Shown: positions 17,977 through 28,286 of the stretch, piece after piece
How positions within the stretch are numbered: position 1 is the stretch's first letter
How the letters are laid out: each line of letters starts with the position of its first letter
Source: Turritopsis dohrnii
Taxonomy: Eukaryota > Cnidaria > Hydrozoa > Anthoathecata > Oceaniidae
DNA length: 64,000 nt
Assembly: GCA_027922465.2 (NCBI GenBank)
Contig: BQMF02000471.1
Span: 1-64,000, forward strand
Direction: 5' to 3'
Position numbers and translations under genes: made by a program
The notes under the pieces: generated by a model
Database searches by the model: none
Told to the model about the DNA's origin: nothing
What the model saw: only the letters and a program-made list of their open reading frames with translations

Positions 17977-18292
17977 AGATGAAAAGTAGAAGTTTGTGTC
18001 CTGGCTTGAGCAAAAACTTGCTTACACATTCGTTTAGTGGCTACCATTTTTAATATAAATTTATTTCACTAACACACTGCAATACAAATTAATGTGACTC
18101 AGCAAGAACAACAGTTGTTCTAAAAACATTTATTTTTTCTTTTACTGGAAGTTCCATAAATAAGAACAAAATGAGGCTGAAATCTGAAACTTCGTTCTTA
18201 AAGCTAAGAACAAAATAAGAACAATTCAGCCTCAAAAAGGCTAAAAAAATAAGAACAGCCAGCCTCAGGTCAGATTTTACTGGTTCTTATAA

Positions 18293-19087
18293 AAAAAAGC
18301 GTGTATTAGAATGTGTTTTGATTTACATTCGTTGTTCATAAGGAAAATTGACAATTGGTAATTTTTCAAAAAAAAATATTGTGTATAGTATCAAAACAGT
18401 ATATACGTGATCATGGAATTCATTCATAACAAACTGTTTCTGTTGTTAGGTTGAACGACTAGGTATCCAGGAAACACACTTGTTTTTTCTAAAGTATTAT
18501 ACGCAATTGGTTTTCTAAACTTCTTTTGACATATACGACATCACGTTTCCACATGCAGTTTTTGATTTGCTGTTGTTTGGTGTTGTTCTCCACAAAAAGA
18601 AGAAAAGGTTTCCTTCATCATGATGATTGTGTGCATGTTTTCATGAAAATAAATCTTCAGTCTGGCTTTTTAATAATGAATTTTTGCACTGAAATCACAG
18701 CTTCAATTCTTTCCAAGCATTTGATTACCAATCATCGTATAGGTATAGCTACATTGTTATCAGCAAAACCAAAAAAAACATCCATGATGTCCATTCAAAA
18801 TTTTTTTTACAAAACTTTTTAGCACAACATTTAAACAATTTATTTCCATCATTTAACGTTTTGAATCGTCTCAAAAAGCTAGCAGAAAGCAAAAATCTTC
18901 CACTGTCTAACTGCACTGACTAAAAAAAGATGGCGTACAACTTTACTGAAAACTAGCCTCCATTCTTATCTACCTTGGCTAGTTCAGAGTTCAATACTGA
19001 ACTGCCGCTATAAAAGTGAACGGAGAAGGAGGAGGAGGAGGCGAAGGAAAATGCCGATTCTAACATTCTAACATATATTTCGCCCTA
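18293..19087. other. AT-rich sequence, one GGA-rich microsatellite
   Basis: No credible gene. A short GGA-rich run lies at about 19,020-19,048. Confidence 0.5.
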
Positions 19088-19131
19088 TTCTGTTGTTTTC
19101 ATATATATACGTATATATGAAAACAACAGAA
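19088..19131. repeat. 44-bp near-perfect palindrome (18-bp stem)
   Basis: Left arm 19,088-19,105 (TTCTGTTGTTTTCATATA) pairs exactly with 19,114-19,131 around TATACGTA. No gene is near. Confidence 0.75.
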
Positions 19132-19742
19132 AGATTAAAATGGCTGTAACCGTTCATGGAACCCATAATCCAAGGTAAACAGAAGCTATTTTGCTATTTG
19201 CTATTTTGAAAAGCCAAACTCGTAAGTCGTAAACGTGTCAAAATATGAATTGCAAACAAATTACTACCTTCAAAAGATTTTCTTTTTACGAAGTTAAGAT
19301 TGGACACTAATATAGAATATTGTTCTTCACCAAGCCAGAACGTCATGAAATTCATTTTTTCAAATTTCATTATTTTTATTTGTCTTCTCTAAAGGAAAAG
19401 TAATGATGCGGAAACCCTATTTAGATGATAAGAAAAACAAAACAAACAAAAAGGTTCAAGAGCGTACACTTACCCTAAAAATATTAATACATCTTCCTGC
19501 AATACATTCGTTACTAACTTTATTGTCTTGAAGTTTCTTAAAAAGCAAATAAAAACTTACTGACAAACGAACGTTAAACGCTATCGATTCTTGATCTTGC
19601 GAACAATCAAAACATTTGAAACCATCAAATACACTGCAAGGGTTTCTGCTTATACTAATCGTGAATGTGTCTTGCGCGGTCTAACTGCCGCAATATGACC
19701 ATGATTAAGAAGATTTTGACCGCTATAAACGACCCGAAACAT

Positions 19743-20345
19743 TCACTCTCTAAACTCAAAACTGGATGCACAGTGGGTATTAGGATATAGATTTTTAACT
19801 GTTTGAATCAGTGGTCTGGAATACACATTTCCAATCAAAGCATTGTTGATATGAGAGATTTCTTTCTTTCTGTCATTTTCTCCACTAACAACATTGACCA
19901 CTACATCTAACAACGAGGACACTACACATTCATTACAAGCTATTGATGATTTGAAACGATTTGAAACGATTTTATCAGTATGAGTTGGTTTCCTATATAC
20001 TGATCCTGATATATCACCGTCATTATACCAAGAAAGGAATCGATCCATCATTTTCATTTTCAAATGTAGATTGAATTTTAGGATGTAAAGCATTAACATG
20101 GCCATGTAATTCATTTAGATGCGTTCTTTTAATTATTAAGAAAACATCATCTATGAACTTTTTCAAACCCTGCGTGCGTGATCTGCAGCTGTTAAAATAC
20201 CACGTTTTTGTGAAAACAAATTCTATCAGGACATTAAACAAGCTATTGGCATATTCAAAGTGTCATTTATCGATTAGTGAAGTAACATCAAACGAAACCA
20301 TACTCTCTTCCTTTTCGATTCTCATAGTTTTTGCGGTGATCATTT
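19743..20345 (-). pseudogene. Decayed Penelope-like reverse transcriptase fragment
   Basis: On the minus strand, SFDVTSL (RT motif A region) appears near 20,285, then KKFIDDVFLIIKRTHLNELH (motif C) and LHPKIQSTFENENDGSIPFL, and, after a frameshift, GSVYRKPTHTDK (near 19,985). This order is that of canonical PLE RTs. Frameshifts, stops and missing parts between motif A and motif C show a long-dead copy. It is a different family from both the inverted dimer and the 23.4-25.4 kb RT. Confidence 0.75.
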
Positions 20346-21496
20346 TTTGTATAATGACTTAAAATGGAAGCAAGACATTTGGATAAATTTTACGCAGGTG
20401 ATACGGTGCACGAAACAATAGGGCGAATAGGAATGCCCTGTTTGTGTACTTTAGGAAGTCCATATGTGGACTTGGAATCGAAGTGGTGGTGCATCGAAAG
20501 GTGGAAGTTTATGATACAATCGTTCATCAATATGTTTTTGTTTCTATTATATTTTATTAAGACAAAATTTCAGCACATTTCAAAACAAAAGTCTTAATCA
20601 ATAAATCCACAAGGAGACATTCATTTTACTTAGGGCTAAATTCATTTAATATTTCTGATAAATTCAATTCGTCCATCCCTTGGTTATGACGACTTTTCTT
20701 GAAAGAATTTTTTAAATCCCATGTGCGTACATTGAGTAAGTGATATTTTACAGACAGTAATGATAAGTAAACACATTTCCTTTCTTTGTTTAATTGTACT
20801 TTTTTGCTTGACTCGAAATGGTAAATGATGTTTCTTAAAAATGATGTCATTTCAATAATGTCAATACTATGACATTCATGGAAAGAAAAAATCTAAACCT
20901 TACCATTGAAATTGTAACATTTGTCGTCGTGAAGAATGAATGATGGGTCGAAGCTAAAACAGAGATAAAATAGTTCTTATGAATGAGATCAAAATAAATT
21001 TAAAATCAAGGATATTATAGATGATCATAACATTTGTATTTAAATTTTGTGTATTTCTAACGCCAATACAACACGAAATTATCCGGAGTTCTTAACTAGC
21101 CGCCAGTGACACAGAAAGTCCAGTAAAAAACCTTAATCTTTACTTCTATCGTATTTTTAAACTTAACAATTACCATTCGCTGAAAACTCCTTACTAAAGA
21201 TGATTGGTGATTTCCGCAGGATCTGACTCCACATTGAATCCATCAGGTATTGAGCAAATCTGAAATTTTTAATATGCATTCCTCTCCACTTGAATTGTGA
21301 CTGACGTTTGTTGAAAGGCGTGTTTAAGCACCTGCCAGTCACTTCCTATCTTCTTCGTGCAAATTGTACATGACTTCTCATCATTCATCCAGGTCAATTG
21401 AACGGTTGTACCTGACAACCACTCGGTTGTTAAGGTTTTTCACCGATCGCGGTTTCAAGAAACTAAATCAATCCAATAGAAATGAAAATCCTTCAG
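20346..21496. other. AT-rich sequence without recognisable genes
   Basis: Short ORFs without motifs. The part nearest 20,346 may be further remains of the decayed PLE. Confidence 0.45.
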
Positions 21497-21654
21497 TCAA
21501 TCTTGATGATTAGGATTGTAAGTGAAAAGTTCTCATTCTGATATTCTTCGATACTTTGAAAAGAAACTTGACGACATTGCTAACTTCTTCCCTTTGTCTC
21601 CTTTCAACACTTTAGTGTCATTTTCTTTACTGTAAACATTAATCTACTTTACCT
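21497..21654 (+). repeat. 158-bp direct repeat, left copy
   Basis: Begins TCAATCTTGATGATTAGG and ends CTACTTTACCT. It differs from the copy at 27,358 by a few bases, clustered at CTAACTTCTTCCC versus CTAACATCTTC. Confidence 0.85.
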
Positions 21655-22459
21655 GTTATTATTTTTCGAGAGTGGTGTTGCAGCATAAGCAGTGACTGAC
21701 TTAGAGAGAAAGTGTGAATTAGGTGAACTGTGTATAAATTACAGGGTGTGAAGTGAAAATTAGTCTCACAGATAGGAAGCGTGGAGAGTCGTGGTGTTGT
21801 GTTGGTGCAGGGAGTGTGGTGCAATATAAGTGTATAGTGTCCTGTTTTTGTGTCCTTGTCAATGGTGATTTGTTTCAGTGTGACGTACAAGGTAGATGTG
21901 TCGTTTATTAGTAAATTAGAAACTATATTGTCAAATTAGAAATTATAATAATGTGCAATAAAAGAAATGTGCAATAAAATGAGAGAAGTCTTTCATAGTA
22001 TGTACAAGGATGTGTCGAAAAAAGCGCGTGTATGAGTTTGCCAAGACAAAGGCAGAATTGTAGGTCCTTCATCAGGAGCTGACACCTACATTTGCACAAT
22101 GTCAGTTCGTTTCTGGTGACCTATGGTACCACGGTCTATCAGCTCTACGAACTACTCATACTTTTGGCAAGGGTTCTTGTATATACTATGGGTGACTTGG
22201 GAGGACGGGGAAACAAGTGATAGAATTAAAAAACTTACGTTTAGGTAGCTATGCTTGACGCGTCTGTTTGTATCAAGAAATAAAAACTTTCTGTTGTTTT
22301 TTGTTTGTGTCGCCGTGTCTATGGTGCGAAATTCGAATGACGTTCGATTTGGATTCCATTGACGTAATCCTTGTGTTAGAAATGGTGGTTCGATTAAAAA
22401 TGGTGGTTCGGTTTGCATTTGGTTTGGATTTTATTGACGTGAATGTTTAAATGGGAATG

Positions 22460-23180
22460 CAAGTTGTGTGGTGCGGCGTAAGTGTGTGCCTGAAGGTATA
22501 CTTAGGGACATTGTTGTGTATGTAGACGTGGAAGGCGTATGTGTTCTTATAGATGTGGAGAAGGGTGTGTGTGTCATGTTGTGTTGTTTTACTTTGTGTG
22601 AAGTGGTATGGATTTTGTGTAAGTTATGTGGACGATTTGTGTTTTCAGGCTGTGTTGTGGGTTGGTGTGAGTTGGACATTGCTAGTTTGTGTATGTGTGG
22701 GCTTTTGTGTGCAACATTGTTGTGTATGTGGACGTGGAAGGCGTATGTGTTCTTATAGATGTGGGGGAGGGTGTGTGTATGTCATGTTGTTTTGTTTTGC
22801 ATTATGTGTGAAGTGGTGTGGATTTTGTGTGAGTTGGGTGGATTGTTGTGTATGTGTGGACGTGGAAGGGGTATGTGTGCTTATAGATGTGGAGGAGGGT
22901 GTGTGTGTGTGCTTATAGATGTGGAGGAGGGTGTGTGTGTTATGTAGTTTTGTTGTGTTATGTGTGTAAAGTGGTGTGGATTTTGTGTGAGTTGGGTGGA
23001 TGACGTGTGTGTTGAGGCTGTTGGTAAGTGTGAGTTGGAAATGTATAGTGTATTGTTATTTTGTTGGTTATTTGTGTTAGTGTGGGCTTTTGGGTGGGAA
23101 TGGGTGTGTGTCTGTGTGGGCTCTTGTGTGCAAATGAGTATGTGTGAGTTGTGCTGGCTGATTGGTGTGTTTTATGTGTG
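22460..23180 (+). repeat. G/T-rich degenerate tandem repeat
   Basis: Units with GTGGAAGGCGTATGTGT, TTATAGATGTGGAG and GTGTGGATTTTGTGTGAGTT recur at about 22,530, 22,730, 22,860 and 22,905, with variable spacing. Long ORFs on both strands here come only from skewed base composition. On the PLE transcript strand it is CA-rich 3' sequence. Confidence 0.7.
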
Positions 23181-23401
23181 CGGCGTGGGAATGTAAAAAA
23201 GGTCGGTGAATGAGGATAATAATGGTGATTGGGGATACTCTTAATAAACGACATGAGGATTGTCACGAATAAAAATGAATACTTTTTATTAACGACATGA
23301 GGATAGTTACAAATAATAATGATGGAGCAATTGTTTGTAGAAGAGTTTGAATAACTGTAACAAGGTTTGTTAGTGAAATGATATGTACTGTGTAGTGGAG
23401 T

Positions 23402-25369
23402 TCATTGATGTTGTGCGGAGTGTGTTAATATGTCTTTTAAAGATGGTGGGTTTTTGAATGCCTTTATGGGTGGTCGAGTCCAAATTTGTGATACGGTTGT
23501 GTCGTGGGATGGCCAGTGGTTTTGAATGTGGTGTGATAACTTTTTTCCTGCTTCATTGAAAGTGGTTGCAAATGGTAGGATGCTAGCGTCTTTCTTCTTG
23601 CGTTGTTGGTGGATTAGTTCTGACTGTGTGAACGTGAGTGCTCGAGATATTTGTTCGTTTATGATGTTCAATGGGTAGTTCCGTTCGATTAAAGTGCGTG
23701 TGAATTGATGTAGATCTTCTTCTAAGTGTTTGTCGTCGGCTGTGATCATGTTGTATCGTAAGGCTTGTGAGTAAATAATGCTATTTTTGATGTGTGCAGG
23801 GTGATAAGAGTTGTAATGGAGGAAACAGGAACTGTGGGTGGGTTTTTTGTATAGTTTTGTTTTTAGCGTTCTGTCTTTATCTATGTATACTTGGAGGTCG
23901 AGAAAGTTTACTGATGCTTGTGAATATTCAAATGTGTATTTTATTGTAGGGTGTAGATTATTCATGTGGTTGAAGAGATTTTGTAATTGGTCGAGGTTGC
24001 CGTTGAAAATGAAAAAGATGTCATCAATTAAACGTTTCCAAAATTGAATGTGTGTTCTGAATGCTTCGATATCGAGTATTTCGTTTTCGCGTTTCCCCAT
24101 GAACAAGTTAGCGTAAGGCGGTGCCATGCGTGTGCCCATTGAAGTCCCATTTATTTGGTGGTAGTGGTTTTGCATGAATTGGAATGTGCTGTGTTTTAGA
24201 ATGAACTCCATAATTATGTGTAATGTAAGTGGTCTTGGTGTGTATGGTGGTAAGGTGTTTTCGTGTTTCTTGAGATAAAATAAGGGTGCTTGTATCCCTT
24301 TGTCATGTGGTATGTTGGTGTATAGCGACTTAACATCTGCAGTAACTAAGTATATGTTTGTGGCCAGAGGTGGTAATTTGTCAATGAGAGTGAGAAAGTG
24401 TTTGGTGTCGCGAATGTGTGATGGGAGTAGTTCTACGAGTGGTTGTAGGTAATGCGTGACATATCTGGAGAAGTTATCCGTGGAGCCATTGCATACGGAG
24501 ACGATAGGGCGGAGTGGATGATTTTTCTTGTGGATTTTTGGGAGTCCATAGAACAGTGGCGTTCGTGGAGGTGATGGTGGTAGTAGGAAGTCTTTCGTTT
24601 CTTCGTTTATGATGTGTTTATTGTGAAGATACGAGACTAGTGTGGCAGCGTCATGAGTAATGTGTTTGGTGGGATCGAAAGATAAACGGTTGTACGTGTT
24701 TTGGTCTTTGAGATGCTCGTTGTGGACTTTTCCTATATAATCCTGCGTGTTCATGATGCATATGTTGCTGCCTTTGTCGCTTTTTTTGATGGTGATGTCG
24801 GTATTGAATTTTAGTTGGTTGAGTGCATGTTGTTCTTCCTGGGTGAGATTTTGTCGTTCCTGTCGTTGAGTATGGGTTATATCGTTTAGTGATGCGTCAA
24901 TCTTTTGGAAATATGTATTCAGTGCGTTGTTGTTGTTTGGTGGAGGATTCCATATGGATTGTTTTTTGAAGGCTGATGGGTTTTTTGTTTCAGCTGAATT
25001 GTTCGTTTTTAGGTTGTGAAAATAGTATTGTGTGTTGATGCGTCTTTTGAAAAAATGTACGTCGTTTTCTAAAATGTTTTTATTGTTGTGTGAGGTGGGG
25101 GTGGGTATGAATCCTAATCCCTTGTGTAAGAGTTTCTTTTGTGCTGATGTGAGCGTGGTTGATGATGTGTTGATAATTAAGTTGTTGTTTGCGTTTTCAC
25201 GGTAATGTTGAATAGCAAGCTTGCATCGTTTGGCGTAGTTGACTTGCTTGGATTTAAAGTGTGGGGAATTGCGAAATAGGCTATGGACGGTTGGGAAAGT
25301 GTATTTTCGTTTTCGGGTGGTTGGTATGATCTTGATGTTTTCTTGGTTCGTTGTTCGTTGACGATGCAT
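23402..25369 (-). CDS. Penelope-like reverse transcriptase, no GIY-YIG domain
   Basis: 655 residues, uninterrupted. Landmarks: LLHKGLGFIPTP (about 80-91), the PLE DKG motif (198-200), FYGLPKIHKKNHPLRPIVS (273-291), motif A TADVKSLYTNIP with D345, motif B GTSMGTRMAPPYANLFMG (about 408-425), motif C FWKRLIDDIF with D449/D450, then FLDLQVY, LYKKPTHSS and the thumb (SQALRYNM). It stops shortly after the thumb (KDILTHSAQHQ) where canonical PLEs would continue into Cys-linker and GIY-YIG endonuclease; none is found within 1 kb downstream. All RT acidic residues are present, so the enzyme could be active or recently so. Confidence 0.92.
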   Translation of the reverse strand: MHRQRTTNQENIKIIPTTRKRKYTFPTVHSLFRNSPHFKSKQVNYAKRCKLAIQHYRENANNNLIINTSSTTLTSAQKKLLHKGLGFIPTPTSHNNKNILENDVHFFKRRINTQYYFHNLKTNNSAETKNPSAFKKQSIWNPPPNNNNALNTYFQKIDASLNDITHTQRQERQNLTQEEQHALNQLKFNTDITIKKSDKGSNICIMNTQDYIGKVHNEHLKDQNTYNRLSFDPTKHITHDAATLVSYLHNKHIINEETKDFLLPPSPPRTPLFYGLPKIHKKNHPLRPIVSVCNGSTDNFSRYVTHYLQPLVELLPSHIRDTKHFLTLIDKLPPLATNIYLVTADVKSLYTNIPHDKGIQAPLFYLKKHENTLPPYTPRPLTLHIIMEFILKHSTFQFMQNHYHQINGTSMGTRMAPPYANLFMGKRENEILDIEAFRTHIQFWKRLIDDIFFIFNGNLDQLQNLFNHMNNLHPTIKYTFEYSQASVNFLDLQVYIDKDRTLKTKLYKKPTHSSCFLHYNSYHPAHIKNSIIYSQALRYNMITADDKHLEEDLHQFTRTLIERNYPLNIINEQISRALTFTQSELIHQQRKKKDASILPFATTFNEAGKKLSHHIQNHWPSHDTTVSQIWTRPPIKAFKNPPSLKDILTHSAQHQ

Positions 25370-25587
25370 ATTGTTCGGCTTCTGCTCTACGAATTAGTAT
25401 CATTGAAGATTGTTAGTTGAAGCAGATGTGGAAGAACTAGGAAAGAGGGCGCAACCGTGGGGGTGGAAAGGACAAGTCTGAAGTTATGTGGTAGGTAAAT
25501 ATGTTTGAACAATAAATGATGTAACCGGTGAGGAACACTAAAAAACTATTAACACAAAAACTATTTTCATTGAAAAAAATAAAAAAA

Positions 25588-26253
25588 CTATATAAGTTGG
25601 AAGAAATAAAAATTGTTGGTGATCTGTGTAGGTGCATCGTGGCGTGGCGTAGGAGGTCTTTGTTGGTGGCGTAGAGGCTGTTGTGGTGTGGGTGGCGTCG
25701 GGAGTAGTGTGCGTCGTATTTGACTTGGTTGGGGTGGACATGGACAATGTAGAGGTGGACGAAATTGCTGTGTTGTTGGTGGTGTTGGTGTAGGGAGTAG
25801 CGTGCGGCGTGTTTGTCTGTGTTGTGGTGCTGCGGTTAGTGCGGGTGTGGGAAGAAGTGGGCGACGTGCTTGTTGTGTTGTGGGTGTGGCGGATGTGTGG
25901 AGCAAGGTTCTGCATTGTGTTTGCTGTGCGTTCGTGTGTGGTGGTGTTGGTAATAGGGTGCGTCTTGGTTTGTTTTGTTGGATGCTGGATGTTGGATGCT
26001 GGATGATCGTGTTGTGTTGTTGTTGTGGCTGTGCATTTTCGCGAATAATTGTAAGTGTATTCTTGTTGCGTAAACGGATGTCCATGCTTTGGAATGTTTT
26101 TGTGCGTGTGGGCGATTGTGTCGGCGACGAAAGAGGCGTAAGTGTTGGCGTGGGCGTTTCCGAAATGTCTATGCGTTGAAATTTTAGTTGAATGTCTGTG
26201 GTGAGATGCATCGTGTCGTGTACTTCTATAGTTTTCTTGTCGGCTGAATCCAT
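25588..26253 (-). CDS. Pro/Thr/Gln-rich protein with RRTLLPTP repeats
   Basis: 221 residues. The N-terminus (MDSADKKTIEVHDTMHL) is ordinary; from about residue 90 the protein is Pro/Thr/Gln/His-rich and contains repeated RRTLLPTP-type units (RRTLLPTPP, RRPLLPTPA, RRTLLPTPT, RRTLLPTPP), spaced about 20-30 residues. It begins one base after the stop of the upstream ORF and ends 218 bp before the RT start, all on one strand. This suggests a polycistronic or reinitiating transcript. I do not recognise a family; low-complexity nucleic-acid binding is only a guess. Confidence 0.55.
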   Translation of the reverse strand: MDSADKKTIEVHDTMHLTTDIQLKFQRIDISETPTPTLTPLSSPTQSPTRTKTFQSMDIRLRNKNTLTIIRENAQPQQQHNTIIQHPTSSIQQNKPRRTLLPTPPHTNAQQTQCRTLLHTSATPTTQQARRPLLPTPALTAAPQHRQTRRTLLPTPTPPTTQQFRPPLHCPCPPQPSQIRRTLLPTPPTPQQPLRHQQRPPTPRHDAPTQITNNFYFFQLI

Positions 26254-26254
26254 A

Positions 26255-26752
26255 TTAACCTATACGGTGGAAAGAAGTTTGATTATCTTTTAGTTGATAT
26301 AGATGGTGTCGTCGTCTTCTTGTGTGCTTCTTGTTTTTAGTTCCGTTGATATATGTGATTGTGTTATTGGTAATATCGTGATAGTACCAGATTGTGTTTT
26401 TTGTGGTGAGGTTGTTGCATATCCATTTGATTTGGTAATGGCGTTTGTTAATTCTGTTTTTGTCGTATGCGTAAGAACAATATAAATGGTGCATTATTAA
26501 AGAGGGTGCACATCCATTTCCGTATGCGAAAAGTATAAGCTTGAATGTGTTTCTATCCGATATTGGTGTGTCCCAGAAGATCATTTGTATGTGTAGAGGC
26601 CATGAGTGAAATGGAAAGAAAGCGTCGCCGTCGAGTTTTTCGAAAATTTCGTGTCGTAAATGGAGGAAAGTTTTCGATTTGGTGTTGTATCGTTTGGATG
26701 CATCCTTTAGCGATGTGTGTTCATTGCTGTTTGCATATGTTTTGTACGACAT
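26255..26752 (-). CDS. PLE-associated first ORF, unknown function
   Basis: 165 residues. After a charged start come FFPFHSWPLHIQMIFWD, RNTFKLILFAYGNGCAPSL, then IKWICNNL, TIWYYHDITNNTITYING and a basic patch KNKKHTRRRRHH. The GNGCAP centre and the WYYHD..TYINGTKNK end resemble an ORF I recall from invertebrate retroelement-like annotations, but I cannot name a domain. The basic tail could bind nucleic acid. It lies first in the three-ORF series. Confidence 0.5.
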   Translation of the reverse strand: MSYKTYANSNEHTSLKDASKRYNTKSKTFLHLRHEIFEKLDGDAFFPFHSWPLHIQMIFWDTPISDRNTFKLILFAYGNGCAPSLIMHHLYCSYAYDKNRINKRHYQIKWICNNLTTKNTIWYYHDITNNTITYINGTKNKKHTRRRRHHLYQLKDNQTSFHRIG

Positions 26753-26939
26753 CTAAATAATATGGGGGAACGGATTATTGATGAGAGACGCTTATTGATG
26801 CAGCCTTTAGTGTCGCGTCTTCCTTATGGTTTATGTAGCACTCAAGTTTCGTTGCATGTGAGAATGATTAATTAGATACATAATCGAATGATTAAAGTAG
26901 AATTTTGAACTGGCTGGAATGTGGAATGAATGTTAACAG

Positions 26940-27335
26940 CAAAACTTTAGGTCCGTCATTTGAAGTATTCTTAAGTTTGACGGTCGTTGAATAGATGAGG
27001 ACACCACGGAGGAGTTGTAAAAATAGGTGCATCGTGTGACCTGAAATTCCTCGTTTTTAATGACATATCCTTAGTGGTGGGTCTTCAGGTGAATCATATT
27101 GGGGTATTCTTTGGTTTGATGATCGTTGAGTTGATGAGGACACCATGGAGGAGTGGTGAGCATTGGAGTGAACACATGGAAGGAATTCATGGAAGTCTTC
27201 GTTTAATATGGAAATCCTCGTTTTTAATGGTGTGTTTTTAGCAGTGAGTCTACAGGTTTGCCATATTGGGTATTTTTAAGTTAAATGATCGTTGAATTGA
27301 TGGGGACACCATGGAGGAGTGGTGAATGTTGGAAT
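26940..27335 (-). repeat. Three tandem units of about 145-165 bp
   Basis: The phrase GATGAGGACACCATGGAGGA (with one or two changes) recurs at about 26,995, 27,137 and 27,300, each preceded by a GATCGTTGA-type sequence and followed by GTGGTGA. This lies upstream of the PLE ORFs, inside the 3' direct repeat. Confidence 0.75.
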
Positions 27336-27357
27336 ATATAGATACATTGAGATTTTT

Positions 27358-27514
27358 TCAATCTTGATGATTAGGATTGTAAGTGAAAAGTTCTCATCCT
27401 GATATTCTTCGATACTTTGAAAAGAAACTTGACGACATTGCTAACATCTTCATTTGTCTCCTTTCAACACTTCAGTGTCATTTTCTTTACTGTAAACATT
27501 AATCTACTTTACCT
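27358..27514 (+). repeat. 157-bp direct repeat, right copy
   Basis: Same orientation as 21,497-21,654 and over 90% identical by eye. Confidence 0.85.
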
Positions 27515-27821
27515 ATTTCATTTCTTACCTTACCTGACCATATCATTGTTATTGTGTCTAATTCCGAAATTCTATCACAGTTTCTTTTAAATCTGCTCTC
27601 CGTGCTGATTACCCTAACTTATCAAACATCGACAGTTACGTGGAGAAACCTCGAAGTTAAGAAGGCTGTTTAGTTGAAAATCGGAAATTTAAGTTTCTGA
27701 AGGTGTTTGTTTTTTCTCGTAAAGTCTTTTTTCTTATAAAATGGGAGCAAAAATTAATGCGGGTTTTATAAAATGGCCACATTTACACTCACTATATAAC
27801 TTCTAATAACCTCCATTCCAG

Positions 27822-27939
27822 AGTCACAAATCAGTATTCAAATGGGGACGAACGTCGTGAAATAATGGAATATGCTAATGAAAGATCAGCTGCTACCACG
27901 TTGACCAGAAACAACATAGTAACAGAAGTACATCTATGA
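27822..27939 (+). CDS. Candidate terminal host exon
   Basis: A good acceptor (CTCCATTCCAG) precedes an open frame VTNQYSNGDERREIMEYANE continuing to NNIVTEVHL and a TGA at 27,937. No upstream exon is recognised and the family is unknown. The protein-like composition in a region otherwise free of ORFs is the only other support. Confidence 0.25.
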
Positions 27940-28034
27940 GACAGATTAGGTTGGAAGCTATCGTAAATTTCGTTGAAATCTACACGATGACTTCAGAAAT
28001 CAATAAAAGATACATATGTTTGTAGATGCCTCAC

Positions 28035-28286
28035 CTTTCAGAGGCACCAGGACTCCTACCATCACTGATTTCTTTAAGGATTAATTGAAATCGCAGTTTC
28101 CTGGGATCAGGGCTTTCACAGTATACAACATTTAAAAATTTGCGTTTTTCTTTTGAAAGATTTAACAATTTCCTAACGATATGTGCACCAGTTTCATGTT
28201 TTTCTCTGACTAACTGTTGATATAATTTTTTGTGGGCAGTGCATGTGAGTATTTCTGCTTCATTTTCTGTCTCGCCAGCAGTTTCT
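28035..28286 (-). CDS. Candidate internal host exon (84 codons, phase 0)
   Basis: Minus strand. It is bounded by a consensus acceptor (TTATGATTTCAG) and donor (GAAAG then GTGAGG), with exactly 84 open codons. The peptide begins RETAGETENEAEILTC and includes KLYQQLVREKHETGAHIVRK and VVYCESPDPRKLRFQL. Composition is that of a normal soluble helical protein. Its phase matches the exon at 28,579-28,877. I do not recognise the domain. Confidence 0.45.

Larger units (their letters stand above)
14844..18292. mobile_element. TIR element (MITE-like), interrupted by a PLE
   Basis: The ends at 14,844-14,893 and 18,243-18,292 are inverted copies beginning TTATAAGAACCAGTAAAATC, with about two mismatches in the first 48 bases. 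Without the nested PLE (15,273-17,958) and one duplicated target the element is about 750 bp and has no coding capacity. Inside, GTTCTTATTTT and (A)GGCTGA-type words recur in both halves. The TTATAA at the tips may be target or element; the duplication is not resolved. The superfamily is unknown. Confidence 0.65.
21497..27514 (-). mobile_element. Penelope-like element without endonuclease, flanked by direct repeats
   Basis: About 6.0 kb bounded by direct repeats of 158 and 157 bp (21,497-21,654 and 27,358-27,514). The minus strand holds, in transcriptional order, a 165-aa ORF, a 221-aa Pro/Thr/Gln-rich ORF, and a 655-aa PLE RT, then about 1.7 kb of non-coding, partly CA-rich sequence. No GIY-YIG domain is found. 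The direct repeats could be PLE pseudo-LTRs, a very long target duplication or remains of tandem copies. Confidence 0.65.

Noticed and set aside
22460..23180. Telomeric repeat next to the endonuclease-free PLE
   Set aside because: Units are GTGTGG-rich and irregular; no TTAGGG-type array is present.
22431..23266. Overlapping long ORFs on both strands (Cys/Val-rich on plus, Thr/His/Pro-rich on minus)
   Set aside because: They come from G/T-skewed tandem repeats; frames are open on several strands at once and no motif is present.
25802..26179. Cys/Val-rich ORF on plus opposite the Pro/Thr/Gln ORF
   Set aside because: Shadow of the minus-strand repeat ORF; composition is that of antisense CA-rich DNA.
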